Source: Larix kaempferi
Lineage: Eukaryota; Streptophyta; Pinopsida; Pinales; Pinaceae
Direction: 5' to 3'
NCBI GenBank assembly: GCA_027924585.1
Contig: BSBM01000372.1
Span: 29,506,001 to 29,570,000, forward strand
DNA length: 64,000 bases
Part shown: positions 35,223-46,900 of the stretch, one piece after another
How the letters are laid out: every line of letters begins with the position of its first letter
How positions within the stretch are numbered: the first letter of the stretch is position 1
Notes under the pieces: model-generated
Databases searched by the model: none
Seen by the model: the letters and a program-made list of their open reading frames with translations, nothing else
What the model was told of the DNA's origin: nothing
Translations under genes and position numbers: made by a program

Positions 35223-35496
35223 AATATTAAAGGAATTTTATCCGTGAGATGTAGAACAGTTGGTGGCAGGGTATGGTTAAGACACCCCCTAAGCGGAAAG
35301 GTCGCCGGTTCTAATCCCATGGATACCAAAAATCCAACCATGTTAAAGGTTGGTGTGGTCCAAGCCGGGAGCGATCCCCGGGTGATTTTGACGGCCTAGA
35401 TGCCCCTGGTTCGTGGTAACTTAGCCAAAGGCAAACTTGCTAGTCAAGGAGGTTCCACCACTTTGCCAACAAAAAAAATATTAAAGGAATTTCATC
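35223..35496 (+). mobile_element. tRNA-derived SINE with 20-bp target duplication
   Basis: Body 35243-35476 (234 bp) ends in an A-run. It is flanked by a 20-bp direct repeat, AATATTAAAGG to ATC, at 35223-35242 and 35477-35496 with one mismatch. Box A-like TGGCAGGGTATGG at 35264-35276 and box B GGTTCTAATCCC at 35307-35318 are correctly spaced for an internal RNA polymerase III promoter. A long target duplication and A-tail are the marks of LINE-driven retroposition. I do not name the SINE family. Confidence 0.87.
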
Positions 35497-36730
35497 TTCT
35501 AAGACCTATGGTTGGATGAACCACGGATGTTTTAGGGCATCATCTTCTTAGAACAAATTGCAAACTGACTAATATTGATGTCAACGTTCAACAAAGGCAG
35601 GACCAACCCTTGAAGTGAGTAGACATACATTCACTTTACATGACTTTAAAAAAAATAAGTTCTTGGATTTAAAAATGGTTGATAACATATAATAAAATAT
35701 CATATTTATGCCTACATGGTTGATAACATACTTCAATGTTTATTTTAATCACTCAAAAGGGACATTTAATCAAAAGTTTATGGGCGATTTTTTTTCAAGC
35801 CGAAAAAAAGATAACTTGATATTCAAAAAGAAATGAATCAAAGTTATATCAGGTCTTCTTCCATCTATCCTCTACCAACAAACGACATAAGAGCCAAAAA
35901 TGCCACCCAACATAAATACATAAAGCTTCGAACAAAGATACATATGACAAGATAAACCCCAACAAAAATAGGGCTCCATCCAACCGAAACCAAAAAAGAA
36001 ACCAACCTTTGCATCATTATGATTTGAAAAAATCCATATCTATGTCACATAAAAAAAATATAAAATATTTAATTATGATATATTCTATTAATTTATATCA
36101 TTGGTATATCACCATATTATCACATCAAAACATCATTATGCCAAGTTATTGTATGTCACATCATCATCATCACCAACGTCATTATGCGAGGTCATTGTAT
36201 GCCACACTATCATCACACTTTGTCATGTCTATGTTGTTCTATTGAGATTTCACTCATCCATCATTAAATATCAAATAAAGTGAATTTTAAAATATTTATA
36301 AGATATGAAACTAAAACATAATAGATTGGAAGTACAACATCAATATGCCAAGTCCTGTATGCCACATCATCATCATGTTTTTTTATATCTTTGTTATTCT
36401 ATTGAGATTTTACACATCAATTAAATATTCAATAAAATGAATTGTAAAATATAACTGAACAACTCATTTTCATTATTAAAATTTAAAATTTAAAAAAAAA
36501 ATTACTACACGTTTAATATAAAAAATATTACATAAACAAAAATAAGCAATCTACAAATTTTTTGATCTTTTAAAATTATATTTGTCCAACTATATTAAAA
36601 AAAAGTTAAAACATAGAATAAACCAGCCTGTAGTTGAAGTTAAGTACTGCTTATTTGGCGGTCGTGATTCCCGCTGGGCAAAATCTAGGCAACCACGACG
36701 ACTGCCAGTCTGGCAGTCGAGTTTCTCTGC
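35497..36730. other. AT-rich intergenic DNA, duplicated block
   Basis: No gene. A block with TATGCCACA, CATCATCATCA, CTATGTTGTTCTATTGAGATTT and TAAATAT-AATAAA-TGAATT occurs at about 36136-36300 and again at about 36340-36460, so it is an imperfect direct duplication. Confidence 0.55.
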
Positions 36731-36737
36731 GAATCAC

Positions 36738-37069
36738 CACGTGTCACGTTTCTTGCCGTCCGATCTCAAGGAAGTTGGAATAATTAAAAGAACGTTGGAA
36801 TATTAACCGTTGGCAGAGTTAACGGAATCATTACAGTTGTCAAGAATATATTAAAAAATAAAATGAGAAGAGCCAATGGGAAGAAGCCTACATGCGTGCC
36901 TGCCTGCAAACACAGAGGCATGGCATGCTTGGACCCCATCTCATGTGCTCTTACCAATACACAGCTGGCATGCACATGTACATGACCCCATCATCTGACG
37001 GGTCGAACGGTCCTCGGAGTGACCCGTATGCATGGGTGGTTTTAAGGGGGCGGTTTGATGGTTTATAAT
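36738..37069 (+). promoter_or_regulatory. Putative promoter of the AG-peptide gene
   Basis: TATAAT at 37064-37069 lies about 140 nt before the ATG. The intervening sequence is rich in CTTCTTTCTTTC, typical of plant 5' untranslated leaders. Further upstream are a G-box CACGTG (36738-36743, context CCACGTGTC, ABRE-like) and CATGCATG (about 37028), an RY-type element. These are motif matches only. Confidence 0.45.
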
Positions 37070-37210
37070 ACTGAAGGAGGAGGCAGTGTTTCTGTGTGTA
37101 TTGCGAGGGTCTTTTCTTGCGCTGTATCGGCGTGAGGATATTCTTTGCTGCGGCTCTTCTTTCTTTCTTTACTTGGTTTCCGACATCGACATATCTTGAT
37201 ATTTTCAGAA

Positions 37211-37515
37211 ATGGCCTTCTCGACGGTCTCCGTAACGCTGCTGATGCTCTCTGTCGCCTTCTTGTTGATTAATCTTTTCGCATCTTCCGCCAATGCACAG
37301 GCTCCGGCTCCTGCTCCAATGTCCGACGGTAAGTTTTCGGTCCTCCACCATTTTATTTTGACAATTACAGGATTTTGTTTTGGATTGATTGAATGTATAT
37401 TTTTGTTGCAGGCACGGCCGTCGATCAAGGAATAGCCTACGTGCTCTTGTTCCTGGCGCTGGCTCTGACCTACCTCATCCATCCCCTGGATGCCTTCCCT
37501 TACAATCTCTTTTGA
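37211..37515 (+). CDS. Arabinogalactan peptide (AG-peptide), two exons
   Basis: Host gene. Exon 1 37211-37328, intron 37329-37411 (83 bp, GTAAG...TTGCAG), exon 2 37412-37515, giving 73 residues. An N-terminal hydrophobic signal peptide ends near A-N-A. The mature core is Q-A-P-A-P-A-P, whose prolines would be hydroxylated and carry arabinogalactan. Then comes S-D-G-T-x-x-D-Q-G-I-A-Y and a hydrophobic C-terminus with L-T-Y-L-I-H-P-L-D-A, the GPI-anchor signal seen in plant AG-peptides of the AGP16/20/22 type. Order, length and the D-Q-G-I-A-Y and Y-L-I-H-P-L-D blocks match that family closely. The product should be a small glycopeptide at the outer plasma membrane and wall. All codons are intact and the splice restores frame. 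I chose ATG 37211 because it gives the complete signal peptide. Confidence 0.93.
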
Positions 37516-37517
37516 CG

Positions 37518-37614
37518 GTCCGGCGATCCGTTTCTTGACAGAAAAGAAAAGAAAATAGAAAGAAAGGGCGTCCGGCGATCCGTTTCTTGACAGAAAAGAA
37601 AAGAAAATAGAAAG
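37518..37614 (+). repeat. 52-bp tandem duplication in the AG-peptide 3' UTR
   Basis: GTCCGGCGATCCG...AGAAAG at 37518-37569 repeats from 37570 with almost no change. It starts two bases after the stop codon, so it lies in the transcript's 3' untranslated region. A recent duplication. Confidence 0.9.
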
Positions 37615-38018
37615 AATGGGCCGTTTGTATTATGATTAGAACTTAGAAGTATGAGCATTGTATTTACCCTAGATATTTGATGTCGTGCCCGCAGATCCGA
37701 GGGATTGATTCTTTATTTCTCCATTGATATTTGTTTTGTGAATGTACATGTATCTGATCCTACATATTTTTAGCACTGCTATGTAATTTTACAAATTTTT
37801 TTGCCAAAGACTTATCAGTGAATGCTACTCTAAGTTTTCAGTCTGCTTTTACTGCGTTCTTTTGAAGATTGCTGCGACTTTTTCGCAGACGTAATAAATT
37901 ATATTTCATCATTTCTCAGTCCGCCCGCCCTCCGTGGCAACAAACTTACGAGCATTCGATTCCTTTCAGCGTTTTGATATGTGTCACATGGATATTATCA
38001 GTAATCGAAGAGAGGAAG

Positions 38019-38102
38019 ATGCTGCATTTTCGGAAGAATTTGTTGCATTTATGCATACAAATGCTGCATTTTCGGAAGAATTTGTTGCATTTATGCATAC
38101 AA
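38019..38102. repeat. 42-bp perfect tandem duplication
   Basis: ATGCTGCATTTTCGGAAG...CATACAA at 38019-38060 and 38061-38102, identical by eye. The period is a multiple of three and one frame stays open, but no protein family is recognised. Confidence 0.9.
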
Positions 38103-38219
38103 ATTGCAAACGGAAATGGCATGGTTGAATGGTTGTTGTGGGTTCGAATCTGGACTATTAAAATAAATTGGGTTTAATTTTTAAAATAAATTATGTTTTT
38201 AATTTGGAGGAGAATAAAT

Positions 38220-38920
38220 TATTTGAACATAAGAAAAGAAACCTACACTATCCAAATACTTATATCCATTGTCACCAAAATAGATGTTTTTGTTAAATTT
38301 TAATAATATTTATTTTGTTATTGAAATTTTTTTCTAATGATTACACAATATAGATGAATATTAAAAAAACTTATATCCAGACATTAATGTGTAATTATTA
38401 TATTAATATATATGAATACTAAAAAACTTATCTTCCATGGTCATTATTTTGTTATTGAAATTAGAAAAACCTACACTATCAAAATACTTATATCCATTGT
38501 CACCAAAATAGATGTTTTTGTTAAATTTTAATAATATTTGTTGTTTTATAGAAATTTTTTTCTAATGATTACACAATATAGATGAATATTAAAAAAACTT
38601 TTACACAATATAGATGAATATTAAAAAACTTTTACACAATATAGATGAATATTAAAAAAACTTATATCCATACATTAATGTGTAATTATTATATTAATAT
38701 ATATGAATACTTAAAAAATTTATCTTCCATGGTCATTATTTTGTTATTGAAATTATTTTCTAATGATTACACAATATAGATGAATATTAAAAAAAACTTA
38801 TATCCATATATTAATGTGTAATTATTATATTAATATATATGAATATTAAAAAAACTTATCTCCATGGTCATCAAAATAGTATTTTTTTGTTAAATTTTAA
38901 AATAAAAAAGTTTTTTTGGG
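38220..38920. repeat. AT-rich satellite-like repeat, three to four copies of about 200-230 bp
   Basis: TCTAATGATTACACAATATAG landmarks at 38333, 38561 and 38759. Between them come CTTATATCCATACATTAATG, TAATATATATGAATA and CTTATCTTCCATGGTCATT. A shorter subunit (TTTTACACAATATAGATGAATATTAAAAAA) is amplified at 38580-38660. No coding potential. Confidence 0.75.
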
Positions 38921-39184
38921 TTATTGAAATGGTTTTTTAATAATTAAATTAATTTGTATAAAATTATATGTTCTTTTTTGTAAGGTAAAGTTTTGTTATC
39001 TTGGTGATTTTAAATTTGATTTTCTTTTGTTTAAATAATTTTCCGACTTATTTGAGGGGAATAATAGTGGATTTCATGGAATAATACAAAGGAGTGGATT
39101 TTATAAAAAAAACATAAATCCCTATATAATTCAAAATAATAATTAATAATTAAATAAAACATAGCATTTTACATAATAGATTTA

Positions 39185-39715
39185 ACTCAAAAATTTTATA
39201 AATCTCTCAACAAAGTGCCACCTCCAAGATAAGACTTTGAATTCACTACTAGAAATCTCAAGGTATTTCAAGGTTGGTAAACTTTTCCCTCTCTTTGTAC
39301 CAATGTGAAAGTATAAAGAGTTTGTTTGCTCAGAGTTCTTAGAGAGTGTTTCTTCCCTAGTGTTCAAAGAAAAGTAAGTGAATTCGTGTCCTCATTCCTC
39401 CTTCATGCATGCCTTTTTTTTTGCATGGAAATCATTGCCCATGTGGTCTTTCCCATAAAGAATCACGTCCCATAAATGATTAAAATTTTTGTTTAGATTG
39501 CCACCAAACTATCGTTTTTCATGAAGGATAGTTCATAAACTTTAAAAGGTAAAAAGATTAAAGTATAATTAAAAATACTTTAAAGATCAAGTTAAGGCTA
39601 AGGGGTCATGCCAATGGTGAATTCATGGTCCCTTTTCTCTTTAGCATTTGCCTCACCACATCTAATTGTATTTTATATTAATTTTTCAAAAGGATAATGT
39701 TATAGCCCCCCTAAG
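39185..39715 (-). repeat. Decayed 3' LTR fragment
   Basis: 39195-39260 (AAGTGCCACCTCCAAGATAAG, TTTGAATTCACTA, AGAAATCTCAAGG) matches 45045-45105 in the 5' LTR. Sense strand CTTAGGGGGGC near 39703-39713 could be the polypurine tract. Ends are not certain. Confidence 0.45.
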
Positions 39716-39924
39716 CTGCTTATAGCCCCCTTTCTTTCTCCTTTCCTTCTCATTGATGAATTCATAGTCCCTTTTCTCTTTAGCATTTATCTCATGAAAA
39801 GTTTGATGAAACTTTATAATGATGATGAAACTTTCAACCATAATCAAACTTTACATCATTAGATCAAGGGTCCAAAACCTTACATCATTATATCAAGGGT
39901 CCAAAACTCAATGGTTGAAATTTT

Positions 39925-41649
39925 CACCAATTGCTTTCTTCTATTAGTGTGTCTACAACTCTATTTTCCTTGCCCTTGATATGCTTGATTTAAAAATTCA
40001 ATTCACTTGAATAATTCCATCCATCTTGCTTGATGAGCATTCATGTTAGGCTGTTCAAACAAATATTTTAAACAATGACGATCCGACCTCAACTTGAATC
40101 TGTTATCCATGAGGTAATGCCTTCACATTCGTAGAGCATGTACGATAGCTACTAGCTCTAGATCATGGCTATCATACTTCTTCTCATGGTATTTCAGTTT
40201 CCATGATTCATAACAAATAGCATGCCCTTCTTGCATTTAAAATCCACGAGTCCTTCTAGAGATGCATTTGTGCATATTACATACTCCTTATTTGGATCTG
40301 CAATCTTTAAAATTGGTGCACATGTGAGTAACTCTTTCAAAAATATGAAACTATCTTCACATTTTTGGGTCCAAAAGAATTTCACACCCTTCTTCTGTAA
40401 AGATGTAATAGGATTGGCTATCTTGGAGAATAGCTAAATCTCTTGTAATAGCTAGCATATCCCATGAAAGACCTTACCTTAGATACATTTCTAGGAGTGG
40501 GCCATTCTTGTATAGATTTTATCTTAGTAGGGTCCATAGTCACTCTTTCCTATGAGATAATGTGACCTAGATATAATAGCTGCTTTTGATAAAAAAAAGA
40601 ACACTTGCTCAACATAGCATACAACTAATAATCTCTCAAAATTTGTAGTTATTCTCAGGTGCTCTTCAAGTTATTCTTCTATCTTGGAATAAATTAATAT
40701 ATCATCCATGAATACAATAATTAATTTATTTAGAAATTCTCTAAATACACCATTCATCAGGCACATAAACATGCATAGTGCATTAGTCAATCCAAAAAGT
40801 AAGACTATGTATTCATAATGCCCATACTTGGTCCTGAAAGCAATTTTGCTAATGTCTTCATCTTTGATATGCACTTGATGATAGCCCAATCTCAAGTTGA
40901 TCTTCCAGAAGACTCTGGATCCTCGCAACTGATCGAATAAATCATCGATCCTTGGTAATGGGTACCTGTTTTAATCGTGGCCTTGTTCAATTATCTGTAA
41001 TCCACGCATAACCTCAAGGTACCACCCTTCTTTCTCACAAAGAGGGTAGGCGCTCCCCACGGTGATACACTGGGGTGTGTATAACCCTTCTTCAATAATT
41101 CTTATAATTGCATTTGCAATTCCTTCAATTGAGGTGTGCTCATTCTATTAGGATCTTTGGACACTGGAACAACTCTCGGTACCAAATTGATTGTGAAATG
41201 GAACAACTCCCTCTTAGGGGTAATCTTGGTAGATCATGGAAAGCATCTTTAAACTCCTGCAATATTGCATACTCTTCAACAAATGGTTCTTAGTCATTTT
41301 GTAACTCTTAACCATGGAACGAGTATAATTGACATCCCTTCCTAATACACTTCTTCATTTGCATGGCAGCTATTTGTCTAACATATGTTGGCCTTGGAGT
41401 GCCCTTTATTTGAATCGAATTCATGTTCTCGTCCAGACATGTGATGGTTTTTCCATGACAATCTAAAATGGAAAAATGTGATTCTAGCCAATCCATCCCG
41501 ATCAAAATATCATTTGAGCCAAGGGGAATGATATCTAAGTTGGCCTTTAGGCTGAAACCCATTCATCTCAAAACAACACCCTTTAATCATTGAAGCGATC
41601 TTTCGTTTCATACCGGTGGTTAATTGCACCATTTTGGACTATGGTAATT
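39925..41649 (-). pseudogene. Protease, reverse transcriptase and RNase H remnant
   Basis: Sense order: the protease C-terminal region with P-L-G-S-N-D-I-L-I-G-M-D-W-L (41562-41308); reverse transcriptase with L-R-L-G-Y-H-Q-V and catalytic F-M-D-D-I-L-I-Y-S (40928-40671); RNase H with C-T-N-A-S-L-E-G-L (40385-40194) and a final E-N-R-V-V-D-T-L-I-E. The RNase H first Asp is Asn (C-T-N-A). Frames are broken repeatedly. Corresponds to 9864-8136 of the intact relative. Confidence 0.8.
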
Positions 41650-42230
41650 GCGCTCTACAACCCAGTATGGGGGAGATCTTGTTAGTCGAGTGTTTGTCGA
41701 GTAACAAAATAATACAAAGTAAACAAAAATAATAATACTTGAAGTAAAAAGTAATAAATATTATGTCGGCCGTAATAAAAAAATAATAATACAAAGTAAA
41801 AAGTAAATATGAGGCTTGAACTAGAGACTTTAGAGCTTAGGATTAGGTGGTAAATATGTTGGCCATAAACAAAAAAAAATACTACAAAGTAAAAAGTAAA
41901 TATGAGACTTAAACTAGAGACTTTACTTTTTACTTTTAATACAAAGTAAAAAGTAAATATGAGACTTTAGAGTGTTTGTCCACTAACAAAATAATACAAA
42001 GTAAACAAAAAAATAACAATACAAAGTAAAAAGTAATATAAAGTAATAAATATTGTGTGAGCCATAAACAAAAAAGAATAATACAAAGTAAAAAGCAAAT
42101 ATGAGACTTAAACTAGAGATTAGGTGGCTCAGGTATTGCACTCAAGGAGCTATTCAAGAGGTTTGCACCTCAAGAGATTTGATCCCTCTCGGCGCTTGAT
42201 AGAGCCTAGGATTTGGATCTAGGCTGGTTT
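41650..42230 (+). repeat. Dispersed repeat (copy B) inserted between gag and protease
   Basis: Starts GCGCTCTACAACC and ends GGATCTAGGCTGGTTT; the same repeat as 24255-24865. The flanking protease coding sequence reads on across it (S-Y-K-P before, then K-M-V-Q-L-T-T-G-M-K-R-K-I), so it is an insertion. The interior is AT-rich tandem blocks. Near the right end GGTGGCTCAGGTATTG (42123) and GAGATTTGATCCC (42174) are weakly like tRNA A and B boxes. Confidence 0.65.
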
Positions 42231-43440
42231 ATAGCTCACTAAATGACATCTTTCAATCACATTTCCATTAATGTAACAATAGGAGGCTCCAAAATCAATT
42301 AAAATTGAAATTGGTACATTAGCAATCTTACCTTCTATCTCAATCTTGGATGATTGATGGTCTTCTTGTTGATTATCCAAAGTTGCATAAATCTTAGGTA
42401 TGCTTCTCGCTATATCTTATACTGTGGTAGCTTCTTGAACCGTATGTAAGTTGTCCCCTTTATTACCCCTATTTGGACATTTACAAAATAGTGATCACCT
42501 CCATGGTTCCAACATTTAACTTGATATTGCCACCTTTGTCCTACAGGATGAACCACCTTTGATTCACCATATAGAATTTGCTCTTTGGAAAATTTATTCT
42601 GGTTACCTTTAACATCAAGAGGTTTGGACCTGTTTTTCCTCTGGTCTTGTTTATCCTTCAATTTATCTTTCCAAACTTTGTGCATATTATGTCTCCCTTT
42701 ATCGTGTTCATACAGGCATTTAGCCTTCCTTAAGGCTTCCTTCAGAGTATGAGGTTCATCATAAGTGATTCTATCCTGGTAGTATGCTGGTAATCCACTG
42801 AGAAATCATTGGAATTTAACTTTTCCATCTTGTATGAAATCAACATACCTTAATAGCTCCAGGAACCTTCTCTCATACTCCTCCATAGTCATATTACCCA
42901 ATTTGAGTTCAAATAACTCCTGCATTTTATTGTCATAATACTGTCGTGAGAGATACTCACGCTTAAAATACTTTTGAAACTTCTTCCACAAAATATTCCT
43001 TTCATCAATAATTTTCAATTGCTTCAATTTCTCCCACCACCGGTAAACCTTTCCTTGAATATTGTATATACAAATTCAGGCTTCCCGATTATCAGAGTAA
43101 TTATACAGTTACAAATATTTCTTTATTTCTAGAAACCACATTTCCGCACTTTCCCTTGATTTCTTTCCATTAAAAGTAGGAGGTTTTAATTTTCCGAGTT
43201 CACCTTGTAGTCGATCCTCATTGTATTTCCTCTTTTGATATATTCTAGATACTAAATCTGATCTATTTTTCAGGTTCCCATCTTTCGTGATGGATTTCAA
43301 CTTATTCATCCTGCTAATGCTTCCCCATTTTGCTCACATCTCTACTTCTCAATTGTTGGTGCCTATTAGAAAATCCTTTGCTCATAGAATCTCCTTCATC
43401 ACCTCTCATAACATGAGACATGTTGCGCTAGATTATTTCC
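42231..43440 (-). pseudogene. Gag remnant of the degenerate chromodomain-type element
   Basis: Sense fragments: K-P-P-T-F-N-G-K (43309-43109), W-K-K-F-Q-K-Y-F-K-R-E-Y-L-S and L-E-L-L-R-Y-V-D-F-I-Q-D (43027-42806), then a basic nucleocapsid (42685-42410) with its knuckle damaged (C-W-N-H-G-G-D-H-Y). Aligns block by block with the gag at 27490-26702 plus 10549-9865. Multiple stops. Confidence 0.75.
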
Positions 43441-43771
43441 CCCCACCTATGCCCTAAGGTCACTGGATTCTATTCTTTGGATACTCATCCCCACTTCCCC
43501 AGTGAAATTGGGAAGTTCTGGTTCATCCACCATTTTCACTGTACCTCTTTCTATTTAATCTGGCAATATGAATTAATTAATAATTTTGTTAGACATAAAA
43601 ACAACCAATTACACATTTTTCAACTAGATTATTCATGCAAATTTTCCTTTCTGGGGTTTTCATTCAATGTTTTGAGTATAATAAATTTAATTTACACTCA
43701 CTCTGACAGTGTTCTCGGTTTTATAACCCATGAGGTTCGAGATATGTAGCATTATCTTTGATATCACTCTG

Positions 43772-45234
43772 TAACGTACCCCATTACGACATTGACTCAC
43801 GACCAACCATTTTCACATGCGGGGTGATAACACTTACTCGTGCTCTAAAAATTTAAAATAAACATGGAAGGCATTTTCTAGCTCCCATTTGGAAATTAAC
43901 CAAATTCATGAAAGAAAGATAGGCTAAGACATGGAAAATGAACTGACAAAATAGTTTATAGATACATGCCTTGTAAATGGAAACTATAATTTAAACTATC
44001 TCAGGATTTTGATATTTATCTTAAGGCTCTGTATAATTGCATTAGGAAACCAGTCATTCAACTTCAAACTTTAGCATTAAAACTTAAGTCTCATAAACTG
44101 AAGTTTTAATTCCACACACAACTTGAATAATGTTTCTAGTCATAGAAAACATCCATTAATCATGCAATTTCACCACAGAATAAACTCCGAATAAAATAAA
44201 ATTCTATTAAGGTTGACAACATTAAACTAAATCACGATTTGAATTTGCAGTTTTCCTATTACTCATGTTGGAAAATATGCATAAATGATTATATAGAAAC
44301 ACACACATAAATCCCTAGGCAATTCAATTTACATCCAGGAAGCTTTCAGATAATAATATGCGAATCTCATTCATACCTAACTACATTCAAATCATAACTC
44401 CATTCACTGACAATTCATTCCTCTAATTCACTGTACAATTAAAATGTAATTCATTATGAAACAAAATATATAACAAATTCACAACTTTGTAACCAGAATG
44501 TACCAATACGATTTTACACCTAACATAAATGGAGTTTAACCCTTCATCTACAACCTTCGTTCTAGAATAAAATAATATCATTTACATATATGAAAGATAT
44601 TACATGAAAATCCAAGACACAAGTTTCATATTTACTGCAATTTATAATTTAGATTCTTCAGAGATTATTAGAAAAAACCATAACTTGAAATAATAACTGA
44701 ATGAAACACAACATTTTGCATAAAAACAGAGTTAACTCAAGGGTTAATATTCTTCAGAGAACATTTCACCCATTAAACTCAAGCTCAATAATTAATTAAC
44801 AGAAATAGAGCATGAACAGGTATACCAAATTCAAGCAAGAATATTCAAGTACAATTTCACATTGCAATACAAGCAATCATTTCAAATCTTCCAGAAATTA
44901 TTCCATTTTTACAAGATTCATAAAAACAATAATAAAGATAATACATAGCAAGATTACTTATCTGTATAATGATGATTCAAACAATTGGCTGTGTGTGAGG
45001 CACACTCCACCCAACCATAGGTTGCCTTGTTCATAAATCTATCAATAAGGTGCCACCCCCAAGCCGAGACTTTGAATTCACCAGTAGAAATATCAAGGTC
45101 AGTAAATAAAGAATGGACAAAGTAATTCTCCACCAGGATTTTATCTTGGAACTCACCTAATTCTCACACCAACAACATGGTTTCCCTTTCCAATTTTAAG
45201 AACTTGTTTTTCAATTGTTTTCAAAATAAACAGT
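43772..45234 (-). repeat. 5' LTR of the degenerate chromodomain-type element (interrupted)
   Basis: Plus-strand start TGTAACGTACCCC follows a CACTCTG boundary like that of 29318. 44990-45060 shares CCACCCAACCATAGGT and CCACCCCCAAGC with the LTRs at 5116 and 29318. It is cut at 45234/45235 by the LTR of Tat-like copy 2. Confidence 0.65.
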
Positions 45235-46199
45235 TGTTTACGGACAATCTACTCAAGCGGACTCAAGCAAGATCTCCCTAGTCCAAGTGGATCTAGAACA
45301 AATGAATACCGAATACAACCTACTTTCCAAGATCAATACAGATGCAGGTTAACAAGCGGGTCACTTACCTGAAGTCTGCAAATCCTCTTCCTCTTTGTTG
45401 ATCCAATGCTCCGGAGCCTTCATATATCAAGCTGCAAAACCCTGTTGAACAAATGGAAACAAGCAAACAATAAAAGCATATTATGAACTGATCTAAGCTA
45501 ACAATTAAGGAAGAAAGCTCTAAATATCATCAACACAACAATATTTATGCAAAGAGTTTGTATTACTGTAAATGATGGGAAATACATAGAAAAAGATAGT
45601 CACAACCTAAGACTTCCATCCAGCAATCCAAGCCAAGCCTCCAAAGGATGGTGTTTTCCTCCCAAAGGATGAGTAGGGATCACCTAGGATAATTCCACCA
45701 ACATGAGAGTGCTATAGTCCTTCCTCCCCTTCCAATGGAGAGAGGCTTCATATTTATAAGGCGAAATGGGTAGAATAGGTTGAATATTAAGGGGAGAGGT
45801 CTAAGGGATCTTTCCATTAGGTTAGGGGATCAAATACCAACCCTCCTAGTAACTAGGGATAGACCTCCATGTCACCAATCTTCGAGAAGTTGCTCGAAGT
45901 TCCTTGTTATCCACATTAACCAACTCTGGCGCACTCTGCATAAAGACAACTGGCATCAGGAAGGGATCAACACAGGCTGCATAAAGGCAACACGAGCCAC
46001 TGGCGCACTCTGTAGGAGAGCATGATGCGACAACCATGGTTTGATGCCTCTTGCTAGAAAGCAAGATGCAGCAGTGTAACTAGACAATGTGGAAACATAA
46101 GGACAACAACTTGCTCTAGATGTTTTGAGCCAAGGAAACTTCAGGAATGAAGGCACAGAGTTGGCACAAGACTCATGATGATGATATTTTGGTGTAACA
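45235..46199 (-). repeat. 3' LTR of Tat-like copy 2
   Basis: 965 bp, plus-strand start TGTTTACGGACAATC and end GGTGTAACA. The start matches the end of copy 1's LTR in reverse complement. Contains CTGGCGCACT twice (45926-45935, 46000-46009) and, on the minus strand, CTTCAG|GTAAGTG at 45362-45374, a consensus splice donor. Confidence 0.88.
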
Positions 46200-46213
46200 G
46201 AATGCCCCCCAAA
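46200..46213 (-). other. Polypurine tract of Tat-like copy 2
   Basis: Sense strand TTTGGGGGGCATTC directly before the 3' LTR; the same core as copy 1. Confidence 0.8.
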
Positions 46214-46900
46214 GCATGAAGCTGGTAAAATAAGACAGGTGAAATGCTTTGTAATGTGAAGGATTGAAGGCAAGGATGTTGGTTGGAAGAGGATGCTGCA
46301 ATACAAACGACTCTAAGATAGAGGTCTCATATGACTCATAACATGGCTACCGACCAATACATTGCAGATCCATGGTAGTAGAGACTCACTGAACACAATC
46401 ATGGCTACTGAACACAAGTGTAGATCCATGATGAGATGATAACACAACCATGACCAATACAAAGTGGATCCATGTGATATGACTCAAAAAATATCCATCG
46501 CAACTTGGGCAAGATATGAGTTAACCTAGGGTCTTCAAGCCGAACCCGCAATGATACGAATCTAACCATGTGATTACAATGTCTTGGAGTCGAACATGGT
46601 AGAAACCACTTGATTACCAGTCATTAATGTATACCGTTAACAAGCGCGAGGGAAATCACCATTGATGTCAATGATCCCCAAGGTATCACACTACATACCA
46701 TCGAATGTGAATCAATGAGCTGAGGTCAAACACTCGATGGGATCTTTCAATCAAGAACCAATGATGTAAACTCATGTTGAAAGCGAGGTAACCTGCCATT
46801 GAGGCATGCAGGCCCAAGGTACTTGATTGGTTTCTAGATTCAATTCCCGAATGATATACTGAAGTCGGAAAGGATGAATCCGCCGAAGGAGGGCCATGAT
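46214..46900 (-). other. 3' untranslated region of Tat-like copy 2 (first part)
   Basis: Reverse complement closely follows copy 1 at about 25100-25781, without coding evidence beyond shared nucleotide similarity. Ends at the GTATC duplication of the solo LTR and resumes at 50430. Confidence 0.75.

Larger units (their letters stand above)
39185..45234 (-). mobile_element. Degenerate chromodomain-type Ty3/gypsy element lacking a recognisable integrase
   Basis: Relative of the element at 5111-30862. Sense order: 5' LTR (43772 to 45234, cut by the Tat-like copy 2), primer-site region with TGATATCA, gag (43440-42231), an inserted dispersed repeat (42230-41650), protease, reverse transcriptase and RNase H (41649 to about 39925), then straight to a decayed 3' LTR. 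The integrase found at this position in the relative is absent. Many stops and frameshifts, so old. Confidence 0.75.

Noticed and set aside
37063-37482. 139-codon open frame on the minus strand over the AG-peptide gene
   Set aside because: It crosses the intron and exons of a clearly recognised plus-strand gene and has no family resemblance; a shadow frame.
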